Below, in pieces: positions 1 to 9,598 of a DNA stretch of 64,000 bases. The notes below the pieces were generated by a model. The model was not told the DNA's origin, made no database searches, and worked only from the letters and a program-made list of their open reading frames with translations. How positions within the stretch are numbered: the first letter of the stretch is position 1; each line of letters opens with the position of its first letter. The position numbers were made by a program, and so were the translations under genes. Source of the stretch: Reticulascus tulasneorum (Eukaryota; Ascomycota; Sordariomycetes; Glomerellales; Reticulascaceae); assembly GCA_001557505.1 (NCBI GenBank), contig LSAX01000002.1, positions 4,464,001 through 4,528,000 of the forward strand, in the 5' to 3' direction.

Positions 1-116
1 CAAGGCCGGCTTCTGCTATTCCTCTCGTTTTCACATCCCAATTCTCAATCATTATTCTCATCCAGGGGGTCGAACCTCTCTGATATCGGGATCCATTTCG
101 TGCTAACCTTGCCGCA

Positions 117-2052
117 ATGGAGCACCCTCAGCAACCCGGCGAGCTTCAAGATGTTTCCGCCGACACCGATTACGGCGGCTCAGAAATCCGAAAGATACCA
201 GAGTTGATGGTAGAAGGCAAATACAAGCTCCCAGATTGGTTCATCATAAGGAACATTCAGGTTTCAGAGGAACTTCAAAAGTCACATCCGAGTATCGAAT
301 TCGTGCGCAATAGCACTGGAGAAGGCACCCCGCAGCCTCAAGGTGGGCAGTCCAGCGACAGCAAAGCTGAGGCGCCAATCACCGACCGTTGGTTGTATCA
401 AATATCGGAGGACGAATTCTCTGGGCTACGAGACAATGTCACGGCGGCTCTTACTCCCGACGCCAGGGGCATGTTGGATCCCGTGGAGTCGGGCATCCTT
501 ATCCACACAAGATCACCAGAAAGCCAAGAATTCATGAATCAGCTAGTCAGATACCTCGCCAAAGACACAGGCACAACTTTGATGTCCCTCAGCTTTCAAG
601 ACCTTGCAGATCTAGGTCAAGAATTCTACGAGCAGGACCAGCGCGCAACTCCATCCACGTCTCCCGATACGCTTCCGGGGCTCACTTCAACTGCTAGTCT
701 TGTATCGCATTATTTCCGGACGCCCTCAAAGCGCAAAGCTTCGGCGAAAGACTGGGATAGAAATCAGAGAGCTTTATCGGCATTGCTCGATGCTCCTCCC
801 AAGAAGGCGCCAACCCAAATCACAGAATCAGAGGGCATGGCTACCTCGCCAGATGCCTCGGGCACGGACGGGATGCAACGAGAACAATTCAACGCTATCA
901 TCACTCATGTCACGGAAATCGGAAGCATTTGGAAGCTGGAAAAAGGCTCCCGAATCTTGGCCCGGTTACGCGACCACGTTGCAGAACAGCGTCGAAACGG
1001 CCAACTTCTCCTGCTTGCAATCACAACGACTGACCTCCCGGAGTCAAATGACAACTGCCAATGTACGGATTGCGCTTAAAAATTAAAATTGAGTCCCAAC
1101 ATGGGAAAGTTGGAGCGAAAGGTCGGCGCTGCCACCTGCTCCACGTATATCGTCCACCCACTCAACATTGCCCAAGAGCCTGACCACGTACGCAGCGAGT
1201 TCCTGGGCTTCACGAACATTCGGCGGCTCAAGCGTCGGCTGAAGCTGAGGGCCTCTCACCTCCTTCCTCCAGGCGCCTTACAACCCCATGCTAGCTGGCT
1301 ACGGCCCGAATGCGACGAACTTGCAGCGTGCTTCGGAAAATCGCTGTGGACATCAAACGAGGTCCAGCTTGCCGCCGTGCAGATTGTCGGCCGGTCCTGG
1401 GGTAGGTCTGGACTGGGGATTGACGACGTCCATCTCGTTCTTGCGAGGTTGAGTCTTCACAAACATGGCTACCCATCGGACCAAGGCAGCCAAAGGTCAC
1501 AGGAAGATGACGTGAAAGAAAGTGCTGCTCTAGACGCCCTGCCCGAAGCGAAAGGCGAGACCCTGAAAGAGGAGCGCCGTGATGCAGTTCTTGAAAGAGA
1601 TGGACGGCTTGGTTCAGAACAACAAGGCCCCGTTTGTCATTGCCGCCACAAATCGACCTTGGGCCTTGGACCAGGCTTTTCTGCGCCGTCTACCCCAAAA
1701 GTTCCCGCTCATGCTTCCAGACAAGCACGCACGTTCTCAGATACTCCGACTGTTCTTGAAGAAGGAAGACCTCGAGCCACTGGTAGACGTTGACTTGTTG
1801 GCGAAAGAGACGGAGGGATACTCGGGGTCGGCCTTGCGTAGTCTCTGCGCGGAGGCGGCGCTTTTATGGGCTATCGAGCATTCCAGGAAGCAGAGGGTGA
1901 CGGGCCCATGTCAGGCGCCAGCGAGCATGCGCCTACGCGTGTTGCATTTCGGAAATGCACTGCAGATAATCCGGGCAACTGTTTCCAGGGAAGGCCTTTG
2001 GAAGTTTGATGAGTTTTCTCGCCGGTTCTGTCCAAGATTCCTTCAAGTATGA
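117..2052 (+). pseudogene. Broken AAA-family ATPase gene that lacks the nucleotide-binding core
   Basis: The ATG at 117 opens a 320-codon frame. Its parts resemble the N-terminal module of fungal AAA ATPases: a LVRYLAKDTGTTLMSLS segment, then a stretch around RLRDHVAEQRRNGQLLLLAI. A TAA at 1077-1079 interrupts it. The same frame continues from 1089 with a linker-like segment (FTNIRRLKRRLKLRASHLL, later GKSLWTSNEVQLAAVQI) to about 1500. Homology then jumps to another frame at 1579, with QFLKEMDGL, the sensor/arginine-finger region AATNRPWALDQAFLRRLP and the small helical domain (YSGSALRSLC). Between 1080 and 1580 I see no Walker A (GxxxxGKT) or Walker B motif in any plus-strand frame, so about 130 residues of the core seem deleted. 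One stop, one frame jump and a missing ATPase core argue for a pseudogene. An intron removing the stop was tested and did not keep the frame. Confidence 0.75.
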
Positions 2053-2669
2053 CATCTGATATCATCAGGGGTTCCCGCCGCTAAAAGAATGGCCCCAGAT
2101 GACTTTGCTAGCTCAAGATGAAGCCATGCCCTCGGAACCCGACAGCGAGCCCGCAGTACCAGGCCCATCGCCTTTTGGCCATGAATTTCACGACCATAGC
2201 TTTCCGGAGACGGTCCAGATGGTACAGGCCGCGAATCGCGAGATGCATCGTCTGGTAGCATTGCCCACATTGAGGCCGCTTCGTTGGCCAAGGGACGCCA
2301 ATACCGCCCCGACGGAACCCGTCCTCGCCCTGCTCAGCCCCGACCGACCTTCCTAACACCAAGGACAAGCTTCCTCTGCTAATTAAGATGGTGACATCCC
2401 GCCTTGGATGCGGCGGTTCGATGTGATTAGCACTGAAGTCAAAGGCGTGTCGGGCCTCATCGCAGATCTCGAGAACATCATATGCAACGCCCCTCCAGGT
2501 GTTATGGAGGCACGCGATGGTATGGTCCGCGAATATCTGTCCCAGTTTGGCCAGGACACCCAGCATAATATACTACAAACTGCGGATGAGATGGCACAGA
2601 TCTCGCAGATGTTTTCGGACGAAAATACTTCAGTGCTCGACGCGACTAACCCTAATTAACCCTAATTAA
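2053..2669. other. Stretch without a convincing gene
   Basis: Two short open frames lie here (2099-2356, which begins with a methionine codon, and 2408-2659). The second could encode a helical 83-residue peptide. I recognise no domain in either. They may be eroded remains of the AAA gene's 3' end or 5' exons of the HET gene that follows. Confidence 0.4.
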
Positions 2670-2670
2670 C
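2645..2670. repeat. Telomere-like CCCTAA-containing short repeat
   Basis: The sequence carries two head-to-tail copies of the 10-mer TAACCCTAAT followed by TAAC. Each copy contains the fungal telomere unit CCCTAA. The tract is only about 25 bp, so it may be chance or a scar of telomere-type repair. It lies between the broken AAA gene and the HET gene. Confidence 0.5.
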
Positions 2671-2705
2671 ACCGGCTTCGACACCTTGAGTATGCTCCGC
2701 CTCCG

Positions 2706-5153
2706 GTGGCCCTCTCGATCTGTCTCAAATGTCGTGCGACCGGTCACTTCCTCACCAGTTGCCCAGACTTCCTTGACGAGACGCTGGCGGCTCCCCTAGG
2801 CGTCACATCCCGGCAATACTTTATAAAATGCCTTGAAAGGCGCCAGCCGCTGCTCAAACTACCAACGCGCATTCGGCTAGTCGACAAAACGGATGGAGGC
2901 AGCTCGGTTTGCGACAACTGCAGGCTCATTCCGACTCCGAGCCTATTCCCTCCCGGTGACGATAGGTTTCTCATTGCAGTGGACTACGGACTGGTCACCT
3001 CCACATTCTTTCGGCGGGATTGCCCCGTTTGTGTCATGCTCGTCAACAGCATGCCGGAGACTGTGGAGTCGAAGGACGCATACATTGTCTTCTGCTCGCA
3101 GTTGAACCTGGGACGCCAGCTAGGCCCTGTCCGAACGGAGTCTGCCATGCCCTCGAGAATACTGGGCATTGCAGTCATCAATGAGCCCCACATGGAGGGA
3201 AGCTGGGACGTGTGGAGCAGCGCGAACATCGGCCGGCTAGACGAGGCCCCGGAGGCGATGGCTCTCGTAGACGACGGCGATGAAGGAAATGACACGCATT
3301 ACTTTGGTGGGCGGCATATTTCCGGGGGCTCTTACGACCTCGGTCTTGTACATGTCTGGATTGATCGCTGCCTGCGTTATCATCCAGGGACCTGCCCTCG
3401 AACGAAGCAGGCCCGGCGAGCCGGCATTCGCCTAATTGACGTCTTTGAACGAAAGCTCGTACCGTTCCGAGACGGCCCAGACGGCCAAGACGGCGAGTAT
3501 GTCGCCTTGAGCTACGTCTGGGGCGGGTGTGACCAGGGTGGCTTTCCCGGCCACGCAAAGATCGGGCGACTCCCTAGAACCCTGGAAGACGCGATTCACT
3601 GCACCAAGTCCCTGGGGAGGCGCTACCTCTGGATAGACGCCATCTGCATCGATCAGTCAGACCCGGAAGACAAGCGCTGCCAGATTGCACTCATGGACGC
3701 CATCTACTCCGGCGCCTGGTTGACGGTGGTGGCTCTCTCTGCGAAGTCGGCAGACTCCGGCCTCTATGGTGCTGGACGGGAACAGCCGTCTTGCAAGCTT
3801 GGAGGCATGACTTTTGTCTCGACATTCCCGACCCTTGCGCAGCAGATAGCCAGCTCGACATGGGGAGAGCGGGCTTGGACGTTCCAGGAAGCTCTCCTCT
3901 CCCCATGCTGCCTCTACTTTTCATCAGACCAGCTGTACTTTGCCTGCAACTCGAGCTGGTCATGCGAGGTGGTTGACGACACAAACTCGCCATATCATAC
4001 CGTAAATACGCTCAAGAAAACGCCGTACTTTGGGAGCGGTGAAGTCCCACTGCAGAACGGGTTTGTGCATTTCGACCCTGAAGACTTTGAGCACTGCGGA
4101 AATGCGCCAATATCAGTCTCCACCCGCCTCCAGCATTACGACGACCTGCTGAAGCAGTACGCGAGACGCAAGCTGAGCTACGACACGGACTCTGTTAATG
4201 CGTTCGGCGGAGTCATCGAGATCCTGACCGAAAATCTCTTCCCAGGCGGTTTCTTCTTTGGCTTGCCTGTAGAGGATCTTCCCATGGCGCTTTTGTGGGA
4301 GCCACTGGGCGCGCCTCGCCGACGGCCCGGCTTCCCCGCCTGGTCCTGGGCAGGATGGGAAGGCGAGCTCCGCGTGGCCACAGGCGCGGACGAAAGAACC
4401 GGGTCATCATGGCGTGGGGATGCTTGGCGACGCCCCTACATCAAAGTCTGCCGAGCAGTGAAGGGTAAGATGGAGGAGATCTATTTGAGCGAGCCGAGTG
4501 AGACTTGCGAGGAGCCAATGAGCTACACATTCAAATCCGGAAAGGGCAAGCGAATACCCGTTCCTAGAGCCGAACTGCCCCCGGATACCTTTTGGGAGCT
4601 CGCGTTGCAGGCGACGGTGTCAGCTGGTTACTCGCAGCAACTCATCATCGACGGCGAAGAGTCGGGACACCTCTTTATCGACTGTGTTGTGATCCAGCTC
4701 CAGGTATATCATGACCAGCAAATCCAGCAAGCCACACTGGGTCACATCTCGATTGCCGGCCAATCCTTCGACGAACTGGCGGTGTGCAACATACGTTGGC
4801 GCTGCTCCACGCGGTCTGAATGGGTCAACGAGGTTCGTCGCCGGAGCGGCGCAAAGCAGGATTTCCTGGTGCTCTCGCGGAAACACCGCAGACTTCAAGT
4901 CCTCATGGTGGATATCGACGGCGCGATGGCGACCCGGATTGCGTCGGCCGATTTGCGCATTCCCACCATGATAGAACACATTGAAGGGGCCGGTATGGGT
5001 GCGGCTCTCTTGGCTATGAATCTCGGGCGCCTCCCTGGGCTAGGGAAGGAATCGGTTGATCCGGGGAAGCTGCGGCATTTCGAAGAAACGACTGAGGGTG
5101 CTTTGCTGCGGGCTGCCGGATGCCTATCTAGAAGACAACTGATCTTGCGGTAG
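2706..5153 (+). CDS. HET-domain (heterokaryon incompatibility) protein, 5' end unresolved
   Basis: A long intron-free frame carries a clear HET domain at about residues 265-400 of the open frame: EYVALSYVWGG, then RRYLWIDAICIDQSDPEDK, then DAIYSGAWLTVVALSA. HET proteins trigger cell death when genetically different fungal hyphae fuse. A cysteine-containing leader typical of HET proteins (VCDNCRL...CPVC) precedes the domain. The far N-terminus contains CLKCRATGHFLTSC, an exact C-x2-C-x4-H-x4-C zinc knuckle. The frame begins after a stop at 2667 and shows GTG, not ATG, at 2706. The first in-frame ATG (3036) lies inside the conserved leader. The true start therefore probably sits on an unseen upstream exon, or the start has been lost. 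The C-terminal 400 residues are variable, as is normal in this family. The HET assignment is firm; gene completeness is not. Confidence 0.85.
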   Translation: MALSICLKCRATGHFLTSCPDFLDETLAAPLGVTSRQYFIKCLERRQPLLKLPTRIRLVDKTDGGSSVCDNCRLIPTPSLFPPGDDRFLIAVDYGLVTSTFFRRDCPVCVMLVNSMPETVESKDAYIVFCSQLNLGRQLGPVRTESAMPSRILGIAVINEPHMEGSWDVWSSANIGRLDEAPEAMALVDDGDEGNDTHYFGGRHISGGSYDLGLVHVWIDRCLRYHPGTCPRTKQARRAGIRLIDVFERKLVPFRDGPDGQDGEYVALSYVWGGCDQGGFPGHAKIGRLPRTLEDAIHCTKSLGRRYLWIDAICIDQSDPEDKRCQIALMDAIYSGAWLTVVALSAKSADSGLYGAGREQPSCKLGGMTFVSTFPTLAQQIASSTWGERAWTFQEALLSPCCLYFSSDQLYFACNSSWSCEVVDDTNSPYHTVNTLKKTPYFGSGEVPLQNGFVHFDPEDFEHCGNAPISVSTRLQHYDDLLKQYARRKLSYDTDSVNAFGGVIEILTENLFPGGFFFGLPVEDLPMALLWEPLGAPRRRPGFPAWSWAGWEGELRVATGADERTGSSWRGDAWRRPYIKVCRAVKGKMEEIYLSEPSETCEEPMSYTFKSGKGKRIPVPRAELPPDTFWELALQATVSAGYSQQLIIDGEESGHLFIDCVVIQLQVYHDQQIQQATLGHISIAGQSFDELAVCNIRWRCSTRSEWVNEVRRRSGAKQDFLVLSRKHRRLQVLMVDIDGAMATRIASADLRIPTMIEHIEGAGMGAALLAMNLGRLPGLGKESVDPGKLRHFEETTEGALLRAAGCLSRRQLILR

Positions 5154-5893
5154 AAGGGAGGCGCAATTTTCTGTTGCGTAAACATAAAGTTTCTGCCAAA
5201 GACGACGCGGCTGGTCATTTGAAGCAAGCGATTGCATGGAGGTCCATGTAGAGGCATAAGCAGAATTTGGTTGGCAGGGAAGGCAAGGAAGAACACGGGT
5301 CTTCCAGGTAGATTACTTTCGTTCCAGGATGCACAAATGATCCTTTCCAATCGCTTGGCCTGCAGGTAATCTGGATCTCTCAGCAGTGCTCTTCTCGTTG
5401 AGATATCCGACAGGCCATTTCCAATACGACGCATCGCGTGCAGATTGTTGCAGTTTTCGCGAATCAGTAGCGCCACGCATCATCCGCTCGATCTTATTGT
5501 GTAGATACAGCCTGTCAACTTTCACGGCCCGACCGATCATCGGCATGAGGAACGAAATAGCCAGCCTTGGGAACGTAGGCCGCTAGACATCTACATAGTT
5601 AAGGGATGTATATATATTTTCCTTCTCATATATACTCGCAAAGTATCGTGGTTATGCATGGTAATGTTGAGACTGCTGGAAATGCAACCCTGACGTAGGT
5701 GTTGGGGGTCTGATTCCCAATGGGCATATTTTCTAACCCGAATAAGCAAGTCCCAATTCACCTCGCCGCATATCATAAAACACAAGCACTGGGCCACGCG
5801 GCTGGTAGCAGGCAATAAAGACCACTGGTTCCCATCAAATTACCGATTATTGAATGCAGAGCACCGCCGCTGTAATATTAAGCCATCTTTGAA
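5154..5893. other. Intergenic region, nothing recognised
   Basis: This holds the 3' side of the HET gene and the promoter of the beta-lactamase-like gene. Minus-strand open frames overlapping the HET 3' end look like shadows. Confidence 0.6.
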
Positions 5894-7873
5894 ATGCGAG
5901 GCCTTTATTCACCAGCTGCGTTTGCGCTGGTGAGTCTCGCATTTGGCCAGAATGTTGAGCAAAGCAACTGTGGGCTGCTTGGACCTCAATTCCCGATGCC
6001 CGCCGATCTTTTGAAATCACCAATCATAACAGAGTTACAATCGTCATTCTCAAAGACCCTCGAGGAATCCATCTCTAATGGTAAAACTGACTGGGGACCA
6101 ATCGATGTCGTCGATACATCGTTTTCCCTAGGCATCTTCTCTGCTCACTCCGAAGAGTTCCTCTTCGAATATCACCAGCAGGGGACAGAACTCAACGGAA
6201 CATTGACTGGCGAAACGCTCGACAAAGACACAGTTTATCGAATCGGAAGCCTTACAAAGCTTCTGACAATATACACGATTCTTGCGACACTTGGCCCTTC
6301 CTATTGGGGTGAGCCAGTGACGAAGTATATCCCGGAATTGGCAGAAGTTTCAAATAACGATGAAGTCCATAATATAAAATGGTCGCAGGTGACACTCGGA
6401 GCCTTGGCGAGTCATATGAGTGGCCTAGCAAGAGACAGTAAGATATGATGTTGATTGGGGATATACGGGGCTGTTGCTAACTCAACAGACGGATTTGCGG
6501 ACATCTCCCGGGTTCCTGGGCTAGTGCACCTCGGCTTCCCTCAGCTGAACGAGTCGGAAGTCGTAGATTGTGGACTTCCGGGACTTCCAGTTTGTACAAG
6601 GGAGGGTAAAATCTAACTCATACCGGTGGAAGCATGACTCTCACTAACCTGAACTAGAAATCTTTCGCCTTATTTTCATGCAGCACCCTATTTCCTCGGT
6701 ATGGCATACGCCAGCCTATTGCAACGAAGGATATCAGCTTCTTGGATTAGCCTATGAGGGCATCACAGGTGAATCACTCGGAATTGCTTTTGAAACGGCC
6801 GTCAAAAAGCCTCTCGGGCTCTCACGAGCATTTTGGACCGCTCCAGAGAACGATTCAAACGCCATAGACGTAAAGTTCAATCACCCAGCAATAGGCTTCG
6901 ATTTCAGTGAGGACTTGGGCAGCTATAACCCGTAATTATCCCGTCACGCCTTTCGAATGGTCACATGATGCTTACTTGCCTTAGGACCGGGGGTGGGTAT
7001 GCCTCACTAGGCGATCTTTCCAGCATTGGCCGCTCTATTCTTCGGTCATCTCTTCTCCCGCCAGAAACGACGCGTGAGTGGATGAAGCCGAGTACTCATA
7101 CAAGCCATACCCATAGCGCTGTTGGCAAGCCTTGGGAGATAACCCGCATGAATGTCCCTGTCTCTAAAGGCTCAAAGACTACGCGGCTTGTAGATCTTTA
7201 CACCAAGAATGGCGGGATTGGAGCGTATTTGTCGTACCTCATTCTATCGCCAGACCACGACATTGGAGTCACCATTTTGGTGGCATCCAAAACCTCGTTT
7301 TCTGGCTCTGGCAGCCAAACCATGAATTCGCTCTCCGAGCTCCTACTTGCGGCGTGGATTCCAGCCGTGGAGGCCGCGGCCCGGAAATCGGCTGGGGAGA
7401 ACCTAGTCGGAACGTACGCCGCCAACGACGACACAAACTCGACCCTAACTTTAGAACTGCTCCCGGACCGGCAGGGGCTGTACATCTCGCATCTTGTGTA
7501 CAACGGTACTAACTTTTTTTCCGCTCTTGAAATAGTACTAGGCTATACAGGCGGAGACCTTCATTTTTTGCATCTTACCGATGACGGCAAGGTTGTATTT
7601 CGGGCAGTTTGGTCCAGCCATGCCAGTGGTGACCAAGGACTGCCATCAGTGCTGAGCCAAAGATGTGGCTCGACTTGGGGCGGGATTGACTTTCTGAGGT
7701 ATGGTGGTTTTGGGCTGGATGAATTTGTTTTCAGTTTGGATAATGATGGGAGGGCAGCCTCTGTGGAACTGCCGGCATTTCGGACGACACTTTTACGTCA
7801 GAGGGGCCATGACTTTGTCAACAAAGACGACAACAATGATGCAGCTCAGGTTCGCCTCTCTTCTGAGCTCTAG
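5894..7873 (+). CDS. Secreted beta-lactamase-fold serine hydrolase (AmpC/LACTB-like)
   Basis: Four exons fit well: 5894-6437, 6489-6605, 6658-6931 and 6985-7873, with introns of 51, 52 and 53 bp. They give 607 residues. The start has a secretion signal (MRGLYSPAAFALVSLAFGQ). The active-site SxxK is S119-L-T-K122 in YRIGSLTK. The second motif YxN is Y241-C-N243 in TPAYCNEGYQLLG, and a TKNGGIGAY segment probably supplies the third-motif region. Class C beta-lactamase relatives in fungi are esterases, peptidases or lactonases of unknown substrate, some in secondary-metabolite clusters. The last 180 residues form an extra C-terminal domain. Splice joins restore conserved strings across each junction (for example TREEIFR and YNPTGGGYASLGD). 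The enzyme is expected outside the cell. The substrate cannot be told from sequence. Confidence 0.88.
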
Positions 7874-8263
7874 GAACAAATGGCATAATAGGAGTATGTA
7901 CCAAATGGAAAGAAACATGTAAGGTAGTTGCTAGTTTGCCCAGCAGTGGGACTGGAATCGGAAACGCTGATATAAGCGTAGCATGTTGATTTGAAAGGAT
8001 AGAAATACTACAAACACGCATTGTAAAAAGTCTTTTATTACCAACGTCAACGGATGTAGCAGACATATATGCATTATCTATTTAATATAACGATTTTTAG
8101 TAATGAATGATGAGATGTTGGAAATCATGTCATAATGACCTCTATCTAACTCGCAGTGCTGAGATTGTCCGGCTTAGCCGCTGGTACTACTGATGCTTGT
8201 TGTTCAAGTAACCGACCTATTATTATCCAATTCTTTTCCTTGCACATCAACGACAGTTTGCAT
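7874..8263. other. Intergenic region before the MITE
   Basis: AT-rich sequence with no recognised gene. It contains the 3' end of the beta-lactamase-like gene and the left flank of the MITE insertion. Confidence 0.5.
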
Positions 8264-8271
8264 GTATATCC

Positions 8272-8794
8272 CAGCGCTGCAGCAAATACAAATCTATTTG
8301 CAAATATTTCAACGATTGCAAGCAAAGCAAAGCAAATTAGCTATGTCCCTCAAGCAAATCAACGCAAATGAAACAGCTTCAATATTTGAATGTTTGCAGA
8401 GGCGTATCACATGACTAGGCACGTGCCTATCCACGTAGATAGTCCTGATTCCCTATATCCCCAGTTGAAATGAGCTCTCTTTTGGGGCAAAATACGTCGA
8501 ATCTGACGCGTTTACTAGATCTATCGCGTAGTATACTGCTTCAAATTATAAGTTACCCTTCGTCTAGGCCCTCTAGAGAGCCTGTTGCTTGTAGGGAGGT
8601 TGATGATGAGGCTGATAACTTGATATAACCTCATCTTGTTATATATAGGGGCCTCAAACCTTGCTTTAATGTAACGATAGCAAATTAAGCAAATATTTGC
8701 AAATTAAGCAAATCAAGCAAATCGAGGGCTTCAAAACGTCAAACAAACCAAATCCGAGGCCATATTTGCTTTGCTTGTATTTGCTGCAGCGCTG
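8272..8794. mobile_element. hAT-type MITE, copy 1 (RIP-like mutated)
   Basis: A 523-bp non-autonomous element with perfect 20-bp terminal inverted repeats (CAGCGCTGCAGCAAATACAA). It is flanked by an 8-bp target duplication GTATATCC at 8264-8271 and 8795-8802. An 8-bp duplication and CAG-type ends are marks of the hAT superfamily. Many GCAAAT/AAGCAAA subterminal motifs sit near both ends, as expected for transposase binding. It has no coding capacity. The same element is present at 23804-24326. By eye the copies differ at 11 sites, all transitions; at 10 of them this copy has T or A where the other has C or G. Confidence 0.93.
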
Positions 8795-8926
8795 GTATAT
8801 CCTTTGGCTTGATATGCTAGGACTATAACAAAATCGAATTCTGAAACCACAGTTATTATTGGGTATATTTTCTACAACGCTGACCAACTCCGCCGATCCT
8901 GGTTTGTTTAAAGAATGGCTTCCCCT

Positions 8927-9598
8927 CTATAGATTCATATTGATGATCTGCAATCCCAAACCTGCCATAACAACTAATGCCGGAGCGACCACCACAGTAG
9001 CGCCGGATGTAGGTTGAGTAGTTGTCCCGAAGCTAGACCCAGACGTCCTAGTCGGGTTGCTGCCGGAGCTGTTTGTGTCAGTGGCGAAGTTCAAAATGCA
9101 CAATCACGCCTGCATAACCAAGTGAGGCACTTACAATGTAGGGGTACTGCTGCCTGAGCCTGAGCCGCCACCTGTCTCAGATCCAGGTCCACTGTCGGGA
9201 TTGGAGCCTGGCTCGCTGCCTTCGCCGTCGGCGGCGATGGCCTCGGGCGAGCACATCTCGTCGAAGCGTGATGCAGAGAGATGGCCGGTAGCTGCTGGGC
9301 ACATCTCCTTGAAAAAGATGACACAGTAGCCGAACCACGTGTCGACGGCAATGACGGGCTCGTTGAGGTTCGGGTCGCACATGGAAATGCACTGGGCGAG
9401 ATTAGTGCCGCCGTCGCCGTAACACATGCACTCGGCATATGGACGGGTTCTGTAGTCTCCTGGACAGTTTAGGTAGGTCTGGTCGAGGCAAGCGTCGCAA
9501 GAGTCTGTGGAATAGGTGCCGAAGACCGGGTTAGCGGCCTGGACGGCCGTGTTGAGGAGGGCAAGGCCCACTGCGACGGCGAGCGAGAGACGAGTCAT
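8927..9598 (-). CDS. Small cysteine-rich GPI-anchored cell-surface protein
   Basis: Two exons on the minus strand, 9598-9135 and 9068-8927, are joined across a 66-bp intron (GTAAGT...CAG) to give 201 residues. I chose the ATG at 9598 because it begins a clean signal peptide (MTRLSLAVAVGLALLNTAVQA). The upstream methionine at 9634 would add a polar leader. The mature domain has ten cysteines (CDACLDQTYLNC, CMC, CISMC and others) in about 90 residues. A low-complexity Gly/Ser/Pro/Thr stalk follows. The C-terminus is a hydrophobic tail (ATVVVAPALVVMAGLGLQII), the signature of GPI attachment. It is probably a wall or membrane-anchored surface protein. No named domain was recognised, and CFEM is not a clear match. 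Confidence 0.78.

Noticed and set aside
4895..5476. 193-codon minus-strand frame overlapping the HET 3' end
   Set aside because: Overlaps the HET coding strand and shows no domain or signal; treated as a shadow.
8666..8887. Short minus-strand frame at the end of MITE copy 1, with a related frame at 24198-24512
   Set aside because: Both lie largely within the MITE and encode only the terminal repeat; not a gene.
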